From Candidatus Rifleibacteriota bacterium (GTDB lineage Bacteria; Muiribacteriota; Ozemobacteria; Ozemobacterales; Ozemobacteraceae), in NCBI GenBank assembly GCA_012517355.1, contig JAAYVD010000083.1:1-62819 (forward strand): a stretch of 62,819 nucleotides of DNA. The letters are read 5' to 3'. Shown here one piece after another: positions 9,097 through 18,000 of the stretch. Both the position numbers and the translations under genes were made by a program. The number at the start of each line of letters is the position of its first letter. Positions within the stretch are counted from its first letter, which is position 1. Under the pieces are notes generated by a model. The model saw only the letters and a list, made by a program, of their open reading frames with translations. It did not search any database and was not told the DNA's origin.

Positions 9097-12092
9097 TCCG
9101 GGGCATGCGGGTCTGGGCGCTGCTGGGGGTGGCGTTCTTCTTCTCCCTGCCCTTCGCCATGCTGGCTTTCTACCGCTTGGAGGACCGGCACCTGAGCCGG
9201 GAACGGGAGATCGCGGTCCGGTGCGAGGAGGCGCGGAACCTGCTGGGCGAGATGGTCTTCAGCTGTTCGCGGGACTTCCAGGTGAAGCGGATGTTCCTCG
9301 ACTTCCACCGCCAGGTCGGGGAGCTGGTCCTGAACGCCACCTTCACCCCCGAACTGGCCGGGCGGATCCGGGACCTCCACCGGCAGGAGATCCTGCCGTC
9401 CTTCCCCCGTCACCATCTCTGGTTGCAGAAGGGCCACCAGAACGCCAGCGGCACCTGGGATCCGGAGACGCTGTTCGTGCATTCCGACCGGCCGGACTTT
9501 GCCGGGCAGGTGGCGATGCGGTTCTGGCGGCTCGTGCAGGACGAGAACGAGCCCCCCCCCGACTGGAGGGCCGCCACCCGGGAGATCCTGACCGGTTTGC
9601 TCCGGTTCCCCTTCCAATCCGACCTGGTACAACACACCCAGTTTCTGATCGCTCCCCGCGACGAAGGCTGCCTGCAGGTTTCCTCGGCCGTCGACGCCCA
9701 GACCGGCCTGTTCTGGTATTTTCCGAAAGGCGGCCAGACCCGCCTGCTGGTCGGGGTTGTCTACGATGACGAGACGATCCCGTCCCGGTTCGAGATCCGG
9801 CAGATGTTCCGGATGTACGCGGACCGGCCGGTCGGGATGGGCTTCTGCCCGCATGATGCCACGGCCCGGATCCAGTTCTCCGACCTGCTGGCCACCGCCA
9901 CCGATCTCCTCGGGTTCGTCACCGCGGAGATCCGCGGGAAGCGGATCGTGCAGTTCGAGGCGACCCGGGGCGACCGCTTCATCTGCGCCGCCCCCAACCT
10001 GGTGGGGCAGCCGGGCAACCTGTTCGTCGTGCAGTCCCTGGCCTGGAAGGGGGAGGCGGCGCGCCACGACCTGGCTTTCTTCGCGGTTCTTCTGCTGGCC
10101 TGGGGCTCCGGCAGCGCCCTGCTGTTGCGAAAGCTGCTGCGGGGCAGGGGACCCCGGCTGAAGGTCGATTACGCCATGCTGTTCGCCTTCTTCTCGGTCA
10201 CCTTCCTGCCCTTCTTCATCGCCCGGGGCCTGGTGGCCGACTGGTTCGCCGAAGAGCGGACGCGGGGGCGGGGGCAGGCCGTCCGTGACCTGCACGACAC
10301 CCTGCGGAAGATGGACGACGGCTTCCTGGCGGTCGGGGCGGAGCAATGGTACCGGTTCAAGGAAGTGGGCCGCCGGCCGGAGGTCGTCGCGGCGTTCGCC
10401 CGCGATCTGGCCCCGCAGCCCGCCCGCGATCTGCTGGAGCACCTCTACCGGATCACGCGGGTCTGCTACCCCATGGGGGCCAACCACGCCTGCCACGTCC
10501 AGGGGCTCGTGGCGTCGGGCCCCTTCCAGGTGGGAATGCTGCGCACGGGAACGAAGGGCGAGGCCCGGCAGAAGGGGGAGGCCATGATCGGCGACCTGTT
10601 CGGACCGCTGCTGCGGAAGATCATGGCGCGGGCCAACGGTCGCCGGCCGGGGGCCGATCCCCCCGGGGAAGGCGCTTCCCCGAAACCCACCCTGGACGGC
10701 CTCACCAGGGAGATGACCGACGACGTCACCACCGACCTCCTGCGGGCCATGCTGGGCGGCCTGGCCTTCTACACCTTTCTGGCCGACCCCGCGGCCCGCC
10801 TGTGCGGCCAGACCTTTTCGGTGCAATTGAACCTGGGGCTCTCCCCGGTGGTCAGGGCGGGCGGTATCCAGGCCATGTTCATCTGGTTCTGGTCCTGGTA
10901 CAACCTCGAGGAGGAGTATCTGAACATGTTGATGGGCAGAAAACCCTTCGTCTCCCACCCTGACCTCGACCTGATGACCGTCCGCAAGAATGAGTTCCTG
11001 GGCTGGGCCAAGATGCCCCGGCGCGGTGCGGTGCCGGCGGCGATGTGGCATCTCATCGACCGGGCGCGGCGGGTCGAGACCCCGCAGGTGTCGTTCGACC
11101 TGGAGGACAGCGGGCAGACGGTCATGGAGGTCTTCCCGGGGCGGAACCTGATGATGGTCCTGCTCGGGGGGTTCTATTCGCTGGAGCGGATGCTCGGGGA
11201 ACAACGGTTCCGGGAGCGGCTCAGCGGGGTGGCGGGGCTGCTGTTCGTCGTGGTCGCGATCCTCGTCGTCTTCCTGGTCAAGGCGCATTTCATGCGGCCC
11301 CTCGCGGAACTGGGCGCGGGGATCCGGGAGGTGGACGCCCAGCGCTACGACCGGCGGCTCGACGAAACGCGGGGGGACGAGTTCGGTTCCCTGGCCGCGG
11401 TGTTCAACGTGATGGTCAAGGGATTGCGCGAGGGAAGCATCCTGGGAAGGTACGTGTCCTCGGCGGTGCAGGCGGTGGTCAAGGACCAGGCGGCTTTCCG
11501 GCGCGCCCAGCGCGGCGAGAACCGCGAGATGACCGTGTTGTTCTCGGCCCTGCACGGGTTCGGGGAGATCACCGCGGGCGGCACCCCGCGCGCGGTCTTC
11601 GACCTGCTGGGCCGGCACCTGCAGGCCTGCAGCGACGCCGTCAAACGGCACGGCGGGGTCATCGACAAGGTCATCGGCGAGAAGGTGATGATCTTCTTCG
11701 ACCACGCCACCCTCGGAGGCGGCCCCGCCACCCTCGCCCGGGCCCTTGCCGTCGTCGCCGACATCCGGCGCGGCTGCGCCGGCCTGCCCACCCGGCCGGT
11801 GATCGGCCTCGCCTCGGGGGTGGTGATGGCCGGCATCCTGGGCGCCCGGGAGGTGCACCTCGATTACACCGTCATCGGCGACACCGTGAACCTCGCCGCC
11901 CGCCTGACCGCGATGGCCCACGAGGTTGGCGGCACCGGCGTGGTCCTCGGCGGGGCCACCCGCCGGTTCGCCGACCCGGCCGTCCCCATGCGGCTTCTCG
12001 GGCAGACCCGCGTCAAGGGCAAGACCGAGGAGATCGAAGCCTGGCTGCTGCTCGACGGCCCCGCCGCCGCCGAAGCCGGCAAACCCGCATGA
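9093..12092 (+). CDS. Membrane class III cyclase, Asn/Arg half (C2-like)
   Basis: The 999-residue paralogue of the preceding cyclase has the same layout: N-terminal anchor (about 5-25), sensor domain, two central membrane segments (about 327-385), second sensor domain, membrane segment (about 709-735), HAMP and cyclase domain (about 810-985). Here the first metal Asp is replaced by Ala (FSALHGF, A819) and the second by Glu (VIGEKVMIFF, E863). In contrast K859, T926, N933 and R937 of YTVIGDTVNLAAR are intact. It therefore looks like the C2 half of a mammalian-type adenylyl cyclase, able to work only with a partner that supplies metal ligands. The GTG start lies within the previous stop (GTGA), implying coupled synthesis. 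Confidence 0.88.
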   Translation: MIRGMRVWALLGVAFFFSLPFAMLAFYRLEDRHLSREREIAVRCEEARNLLGEMVFSCSRDFQVKRMFLDFHRQVGELVLNATFTPELAGRIRDLHRQEILPSFPRHHLWLQKGHQNASGTWDPETLFVHSDRPDFAGQVAMRFWRLVQDENEPPPDWRAATREILTGLLRFPFQSDLVQHTQFLIAPRDEGCLQVSSAVDAQTGLFWYFPKGGQTRLLVGVVYDDETIPSRFEIRQMFRMYADRPVGMGFCPHDATARIQFSDLLATATDLLGFVTAEIRGKRIVQFEATRGDRFICAAPNLVGQPGNLFVVQSLAWKGEAARHDLAFFAVLLLAWGSGSALLLRKLLRGRGPRLKVDYAMLFAFFSVTFLPFFIARGLVADWFAEERTRGRGQAVRDLHDTLRKMDDGFLAVGAEQWYRFKEVGRRPEVVAAFARDLAPQPARDLLEHLYRITRVCYPMGANHACHVQGLVASGPFQVGMLRTGTKGEARQKGEAMIGDLFGPLLRKIMARANGRRPGADPPGEGASPKPTLDGLTREMTDDVTTDLLRAMLGGLAFYTFLADPAARLCGQTFSVQLNLGLSPVVRAGGIQAMFIWFWSWYNLEEEYLNMLMGRKPFVSHPDLDLMTVRKNEFLGWAKMPRRGAVPAAMWHLIDRARRVETPQVSFDLEDSGQTVMEVFPGRNLMMVLLGGFYSLERMLGEQRFRERLSGVAGLLFVVVAILVVFLVKAHFMRPLAELGAGIREVDAQRYDRRLDETRGDEFGSLAAVFNVMVKGLREGSILGRYVSSAVQAVVKDQAAFRRAQRGENREMTVLFSALHGFGEITAGGTPRAVFDLLGRHLQACSDAVKRHGGVIDKVIGEKVMIFFDHATLGGGPATLARALAVVADIRRGCAGLPTRPVIGLASGVVMAGILGAREVHLDYTVIGDTVNLAARLTAMAHEVGGTGVVLGGATRRFADPAVPMRLLGQTRVKGKTEEIEAWLLLDGPAAAEAGKPA

Positions 12093-12372
12093 CCGACCAA
12101 CCCGCGTGACCGCCGGTCCGGGGACCGGCGAACCCGCCGGCCTCCCAGGCCGCCTTCCGGAGCGGAATCCCGTGGGTGCCAGGACGGACGCACCCCGGAA
12201 TTCTGCATGGGCTGAAGAGACGCACGGCCTTGACGGCCCGCGCAGCAGGAGTTCGGCAGGCCGACAACCGGGGTCCAGGGGCCGGTGGCCCCTGGCGAGG
12301 TGGTCGGGAGGAGCGGAACTCCTCCCGCTCTGACAGCGCTCCCAAGGTTGGCGCCTGCCCTCTCCGCATCTG
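12093..12372. other. Non-coding gap with GC-rich hairpins
   Basis: No gene is visible. The stretch holds several short self-complementary GC segments, including one near 12270-12300 built around GGGGCCGGTGGCCCC and one near 12304-12332 (GGGAGGAGC...CTCCTCCC). They may act as transcription stops for the cyclase pair, but none has a following T-run. Confidence 0.4.
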
Positions 12373-12381
12373 TGCGATAAT
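12373..12381 (+). promoter_or_regulatory. Candidate extended -10 promoter for the M20 peptidase
   Basis: TGC followed by GATAAT (5 of 6 matches to the -10 consensus) forms an extended -10. The best upstream -35-like hexamer (TTGGCG) is 22 nt away, too far to count. Initiation would fall near 12388, exactly at the first in-frame ATG. That argues either for leaderless translation or for the downstream ATG at 12439. Confidence 0.4.
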
Positions 12382-12438
12382 GGATCCATGGGCAACGTGC
12401 GGGCCGGGTCGCCGGCGACCGGGTGCGGCGGCTTTTCC

Positions 12439-13740
12439 ATGGACGCCGTGGAGCTGCTGCAGCGGCTGATCCGGTTCGACACCACCAACCCCCCGGGGAA
12501 CGAGCTGGGCTGCCAGCAGTTCATCCGCGGCCTGCTCGAGGGGGCCGGCCTGACCGTCGGCTTCCACGCCGCCACCCCCGACCGGCCCAACCTGCTGGCC
12601 CGGCTGCCGGGGCGCGGAGAGGCTCCGCCGGTACTGTGGTACGGCCACGTCGACGTGGTGACGACCGCGCAACAGACCTGGACGGTCCCGCCGTTCGAAG
12701 GCCGGCTGCAGGACGGCATGGTCTGGGGGCGCGGCGCGCTCGACATGAAGGGCGGGGTGGCGATGATGCTGACCGCGATCCTGCGCGCGGCGGCGGCGGG
12801 CTTCCGGCCCCCGGGGGACCTGGTGCTGGCCCTCGTCTGCGACGAGGAGACGGGGGGGGAGAAGGGGGCGCAGTTTCTGGCCGACACGCACCCCGGGCTG
12901 TTCGCCGGCATCCGCTACGCCGTCGGCGAGTTCGGCGGCTGCACGACGATGGTGGGCGGGCAGCGCTTCTACCCGATCCAGGTGGCCGAGAAGCAGATGT
13001 GCGGCCTGCGGGCGACGGTGCGGGGGCCGGCCGGCCATGCCTCGATCCCCGCCCCCGGCGGCACCATGGCCCGGCTCGGCCGGTTCCTGCAGCGAATCGA
13101 TGCCCGCGCGCTGCCCGTGCACGTGACCCCGGTGGCCCGCCGCATGCTCGGCACGATGGCCGCCACCATCGGCGGCCTGCCCGGGCTGCTGTTGCGGCAG
13201 GTGCTGCGGCCGGCCACGACCGACCTCGTGCTCCGCCTGCTCGGCGCGCGCGGTCGGGACCTGTTCCCGCTGCTGCGCCACACCGCGGTTCCGACCCTGC
13301 TGCAGGGCGGGCTCAAGTACAACGTCATCCCCAGCGAGGCCACCGTCGTGCTCGACGGCCGCATCCTGCCCGGGTTCGCGCCAGCCGACCTGTTGGCCGA
13401 GGTGCGGGCGGTCACCGGCGACCTCGCCGACCTCGAGGTCATCCGCTTCCAGCCGGGACCGCCGGCCACCGACCTGGCGTGGTTCCCCACCCTGGCCGGC
13501 ATCCTCCGCGAACTCGACCCCACCGGCACGCCCGTTCCCCTCATGCTCAGCGGCGCCACCGATGCGCGGTTCCTCGCGCGGCTCGGCATCCAGACCTACG
13601 GCTTCCTGCCGATGCGCCTGCCCCCCGATTTCGCCTTCGCCCGGGTCATCCACGCGGCCGACGAGCGCATCCCTGTCGAGGCCCTGGCGTTCGGCGTCGA
13701 AGCCCTTTCCCGTCTCCTCCGCCACGGCCCGCCGCGCTGA
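12439..13740 (+). CDS. M20-family zinc metallopeptidase (ArgE/DapE/CPG2-like)
   Basis: The 433-residue protein has the M20 hallmarks: GHVDVV (metal His and Asp), RGALDMKGG (bridging Asp) and CDEETGG (catalytic Glu followed by a metal Glu). The dimerisation domain sits between about residues 170 and 300. The N-terminus ELLQRLIRFDTTNPPGNE is typical of the deacylase/carboxypeptidase group, so it probably hydrolyses an N-acyl or peptide amide bond in the cytoplasm. The substrate cannot be told from sequence. An ATG at 12388 would add 17 residues unlike the family, and neither start has a ribosome site. It is monocistronic and convergent with the DppA-like gene. Confidence 0.88.
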   Translation: MDAVELLQRLIRFDTTNPPGNELGCQQFIRGLLEGAGLTVGFHAATPDRPNLLARLPGRGEAPPVLWYGHVDVVTTAQQTWTVPPFEGRLQDGMVWGRGALDMKGGVAMMLTAILRAAAAGFRPPGDLVLALVCDEETGGEKGAQFLADTHPGLFAGIRYAVGEFGGCTTMVGGQRFYPIQVAEKQMCGLRATVRGPAGHASIPAPGGTMARLGRFLQRIDARALPVHVTPVARRMLGTMAATIGGLPGLLLRQVLRPATTDLVLRLLGARGRDLFPLLRHTAVPTLLQGGLKYNVIPSEATVVLDGRILPGFAPADLLAEVRAVTGDLADLEVIRFQPGPPATDLAWFPTLAGILRELDPTGTPVPLMLSGATDARFLARLGIQTYGFLPMRLPPDFAFARVIHAADERIPVEALAFGVEALSRLLRHGPPR

Positions 13741-13853
13741 ACGGGGTGGCCGGGCAGCGGTTCCCGGCCGTCGCGCAGGCTCCTGCCGGTTTTCTTCCGG
13801 CGGTCGCCTGACCGCTCTGGTGTTCCGGGGGCCACACCAGGAAAACGGATGGA

Positions 13854-14582
13854 TCAGGCCGCCGAGGGATCGAAGGGGGGCCGGGGCGGCGCCGGGATCT
13901 CGCCAAGCCGCTGCAGGGCCCGGGTGGCGCCGGCCCGGATCAGCTCGCGGGAACGGGCGGGAGCCAGCGAGAGCACCGGAACGACCTCGGTGACCGAAGC
14001 CACGTGGGTGAACAAGGGCTCCTTGGTGACGACGGTCTCGATCTGGGGCACGAACGCCTGCGCCTCGCGGACGGCCGCCCGATCACCGCTGATGAACGTC
14101 ACCCGGACCCCATGGACCGCGGCCGTGGCGATGGTCATGCCGATCTCCCCGACGTCCTCTCCGTTCCAGGTCTTGCCGGGAAAGATCCCGTGGGCCTGGG
14201 GCGCGGCGGGCGTCCCCTGCTTGGCGTGCAGCCCGAGCAGGAAGAGGGCCGCACAGGATCCGTCCAGGCCGACCGGACCACCATCCCCGGCATTCATCAC
14301 CAGCCGGCAGGCGGGGTGGAGCAGCTCCACATCGAGGCCGGCCGGAAACCGGCAATGCCCGTCCCAGGCCCAGATCTCGGTCGCCCCGCCCGCGAGGGCC
14401 CCTTCCACCAGGGCGTTCAACTCCAGGGTGGCCAGGCGCCGGGCCTGCAGGTAGAAGGGCCCGAACTCCCCCGGCCGGTGCCGGTCGTCGTAGGATTCGT
14501 GTTCGAAACTGCACTGATGGATCTGGTCCGCCACGCCGGCGGTCCCTTCCAGGTCACACACCACGTAGATCTTCACGTTCAT
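13854..14582 (-). CDS. D-aminopeptidase DppA-like (M55 family)
   Basis: The product is about 240 residues and starts KIYVVCDLEGTAGV, the family N-terminal metal site (Asp and Glu). Later come WAWDGHC, the LGLHAKQG segment and AHGIFPGKTWNG, matching the other His/Glu positions of M55 zinc aminopeptidases, which release N-terminal D-amino acids from peptides. The ATG at 14582 abuts its GGAGG, whereas a GTG two codons in (14576) has GGAGG at 7 nt and matches the usual MKIY start, so the GTG may be the true start. It is a single gene, convergent with the M20 peptidase; both could serve peptide scavenging (inference). Confidence 0.87.
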   Translation of the reverse strand: MNVKIYVVCDLEGTAGVADQIHQCSFEHESYDDRHRPGEFGPFYLQARRLATLELNALVEGALAGGATEIWAWDGHCRFPAGLDVELLHPACRLVMNAGDGGPVGLDGSCAALFLLGLHAKQGTPAAPQAHGIFPGKTWNGEDVGEIGMTIATAAVHGVRVTFISGDRAAVREAQAFVPQIETVVTKEPLFTHVASVTEVVPVLSLAPARSRELIRAGATRALQRLGEIPAPPRPPFDPSAA

Positions 14583-14863
14583 TCCTCCGGAAACCGCCAG
14601 GACGGGAACCAACCCGGAAGGGTCGACCCCGCTCTCCTCCATGCGCCAGCCTGAACCCAATTCCCAACGGCCCTGGTCACTCCTTCCTCATCCCCACTCC
14701 CCTCTCCGTTGCCAGCCTGTCGCGGATCGCTCTCGCCGCACCGTTCGCCTCTTCCCCCGCTTCGCCCATTTCCCTGCCATCCTGAGGTTCCGGCAGCCCA
14801 TGCCAGGCAGCAGGGACACCTTGCCTCCTGAGAACCGTCTCCAGAAGCGGCTTTCAAAACAAT
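14583..14863. other. Non-coding gap without recognised gene
   Basis: Between the DppA-like gene and the dispersed repeat I see no coding frame with family resemblance. Base composition drops slightly near 14680-14780, but no clear promoter pair was found. Confidence 0.4.
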
Positions 14864-14990
14864 GATCCGCATTAAGGCTTGCCGAAGGGGCTTTGCCCCT
14901 TCACCCCACCAGGGCCGATGGCCCTGGACCCTTTCTGCTGGCGAGGGAAACGCTGACGCGTTCACCTCGCGGAAGCTCCGCTTCGCGGTT
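14864..14990 (-). repeat. Dispersed multi-hairpin repeat, copy 1
   Basis: A roughly 125-bp element that recurs in opposite orientation at 22361-22483. Shared blocks include GGCTTGCCGAAGGGGCTTTG, CCAGGGCC...GGCCCTGGACCC and AACGCTGACGCGTTCACC. Each copy folds into at least three GC stems (GAAGGGGC/GCCCCTTC, CCAGGGC/GCCCTGG, and the GACGCGTTCAC region). It lies about 45 bp downstream of the giant vWA gene and could stop its transcription. It resembles REP/BIME-type intergenic repeats. Confidence 0.7.
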
Positions 14991-15033
14991 CGTTAGCCCT
15001 GGACCGGACGGTAGTTTCAAAAACAGGATGGTG

Positions 15034-18000
15034 TCACTCCTTTCCGACCTCGACGTGTTTCTTGCTGCCGCCGAAGGCGTGGAAGTAGACGTCAACCGCG
15101 GTCTGGTAGCCGTTCGAGAAGCCGCGGAAGCCTTCCTTCAGCTTGGCGTTGACGTCGACGCCGAAGATCTTCACGCGCGGCAGCTGGTCGAAGACCTTGG
15201 TCAGGTTCTCCTTGATCTTCCCGCCATAGTCGGTGTCGTCACCGTCGTCGCCACCCGCGTCGCCTCCTCCCCCGCCGCCGCCACTGTCGATCTGCTCCAT
15301 CGCATCGGCGGCCTGCTCCTTCAGTTCCTCGATCTTGTCGTAGTATTCCTTGGCCTTGCCGAGGTTGTCCTGGAACTCGGCCAGGATGGCGCCGATCTTC
15401 AGGGCGAGCGCTTTGGCCTCGGTGAGGATCTGCCCCTTGTCCTGGGTCTTGAGGGCGATGCTGCCGACCGACCAGACCGCCATGTTGATGCCGATCCAGG
15501 TGCCCTTCACGAACTCCCGCGTGTCCTCGCCGAGCGAGGTGGTCAGCATCGAGAACTCGGCCGACCCACCGTGGCAGCCGTTGTCGAGCACCGACAGGAC
15601 CTCGCCGGTCGCCGGGTCCATCTCGAGCCAGGCGAACCGCTCGCGGCCCGCCATCACCGTCGGCTTCGACGGGAAGAACAACACCTTCCGGTTTTCCTTC
15701 ACGGCTTTCACCAACCGCGGCGGGAAGGTGCCGGCCTTGGCCAGCTCCTTCGCCCAGGCGTCGCGGCCGCGGTCCACCGGCATGGCCAGGATCTCGGCGC
15801 CCTTCGGCGCGTTCCGCCACAGGTCGAGGTAGCCCATCCGCGCCCCGGCGGGGAAAACCTGCGCCTCGAGGCTCGACTGGAAGAACCCGTTGAGCAGGAA
15901 ATACGCTTTCCGCAGCGCCTCGTCGCCGGCATGGATCTCGTTGAACGGCTGCAACAGGTCGATCCGCGTGGTCAACCGCCCCTCGTCCCCCCGCTCCGAG
16001 ACCACGACCAGGCACCGTGGCTTCCGCAGCCGGCCCAGCACCAGGCCGCCGGCCGGCACCATCTCGCGGTCGAAGGCGGTCTGCCCGGCGATCACCTTGT
16101 ACAAAAGCTGCCGGTGATGCCACCGGACCGCGGTGAAGGGCTCCGGCTTCCTCACCGCCGCAAACGCGTCACGGAACGCCTTCTCCAGGGCGGTGGCCGC
16201 CGGCCCCGGCAGGTCGGGAAGGTTGATTCCCAGGGTGATCAGGAGCCGGTCGGGCGTCTGCCCCTCCGCCAGGTCGACCGTGTGCGTGTAGGGCCGGTCG
16301 AGGCCGCCGATCTCCACCCGGATGGCCGTGACCCGTCGCGGGTTCTCCAGCGCCTTCTCCCCGACCACCACCTCGCCGGGGGTGGTCAGGACCACGCCGT
16401 AGGAGGTCCGGCCCCGCGCGGAAACGGGCGCGAAGGCGAGGTCGATGGGCTCGTGGCCGAGTTCGTCGAACCGCAGGGTTTTCTGCAGCATCCGCACCTC
16501 GGCGCTCCGCGCACCGCCACCGCCCCCCAGCGCGGCGCCGGCGTCGGCGGCCCCGGCCCCCGGCGTGCCGTCGGAACCGGGTTCGAAGACCCCAAACACC
16601 GACACCACCGCCGTGCGGCTGTCGGGCGGCTGGGCGAGGCCGCCCCCGTCCCGCGGCCGGTAGACCAGGCCGGTCAGCTCACCGATGTCCTTCAGGAAGG
16701 GAACGACGAAGGTCTTTCTCCGCCCCCCGTCGCCGTCGTAGGAAACCCCGACCGGCACGGATTTCTCGCGCTTCACGTCGATCCCGTGGTAGTCGGACAG
16801 CAGCCGCGCCCCCGCCTCGGTGAAGGCCAGCGGCTCGAGCCGGGGCGCCCGGCCGAGCCGCGACAGCACCGTCACGGCCAGGTTGGCCGTGGCGCCGATG
16901 TCGCCGAACCCCTGCGTGACCACCCCGGCCGGGCTGCAGTCGGCATTCTGCACCCGCCCGTCGTGCGCGTTCTTCGGCAGGCAGGTGATCGAGGCCATCA
17001 GGCCGAGGAACTGCCGCTCGCTGGTGACCCCAGCCAGGACCGCCTCTCCGAACGTGTCGATGGGGGGAAGGACGGGGTCGTCGAAGCCGTCGTCCCGCTC
17101 CAGGCCGAGGACGGGGTCGGACGGCCGGCCCGCGTCGAGGGCCCGGTAGCGCTGCACGGCGGCGGCGACCGCCCCGTCAAGGAGCGAGGTGAACGCCGGT
17201 TCCCGTTCCGGCACCCGGGCCCGCCAGGCGATCAGTTCCGGCGTGGCGAACTCCCCCTTCCCGACCGGCACCTGGATCTGCTCGTCGTACGGCGACTGCA
17301 GCGTCCAGTTCTTCAGATCGGAACCGGGGTCGTCGAAGATCACGACCGCCCGCCGCGCCTGCCCCTCGAACACGCCGAAGCGGTCGTCGAGACCGAAGAT
17401 CAGCCCGCGGTTCGCCGTCGCCGGGCGCCCCAGGCCCTTGCCGGCCCCCGCCCCGCCGCCGCCCAGGCCGATCCGCCCGGCGACGGCCTTGGGACCGGGT
17501 TTGTAGCCCTTGTCGACCAGAACGAAGAAGTCGGGGGGGATCAGGGTCCCCTCCTTCCCGGGCCGGTCGACGAAGGTCACGTCGAGCAGCACGCTTCCCC
17601 GCAGCAGGGTCTTCGTCCCGCTGGTCACCTCGTCGGCGAGCGAAACCCCGCCTGGCACCTGCGTGAGCTGGTTGACCCGGACCTTCACCAGTTCGCCGTC
17701 GATCTCGGCCACCGGCGCCGGCGCCGCCACCCCCTTCCCCTCGGTCACCGGGATGACCGCCGACCCGGTGGCCAGGTCGAAGAACAGCTCCGATCCGCAG
17801 CCCTCCAGGGCGGCCGGCAGGTCGTAGACCAGCCGGACGACGTTCGTCGAGCCGGGCGCCAGCTGCACCGGGTCGCGGAACCCGAGCGGGGTGAAGGCGG
17901 TCACGTCGCCGAGCCGCACCATCAGGTCGCCCGACGCCGACGGGAACCGCAGCCAGATCCGGCGCGCCGGATCGATGTTCAGCAGGGCCTGCACCTTCGA

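Noticed and set aside
12236-12330. A third copy of the dispersed hairpin repeat
   Set aside because: It shares only the GGTCCAGGG...CCCTGG-type stem with the two real copies; the rest does not align, so it may be an unrelated hairpin.
8856-12911. A minus-strand frame of 1351 codons opposite the second cyclase
   Set aside because: It has no motif, no ribosome site and shadow-type composition. The plus-strand gene has clear family motifs.
13741-13853. A strong terminator between the M20 and DppA-like genes
   Set aside because: A CTGGTGT/ACACCAG stem is present, but neither strand has a T-run after it, so I did not call a rho-independent terminator.
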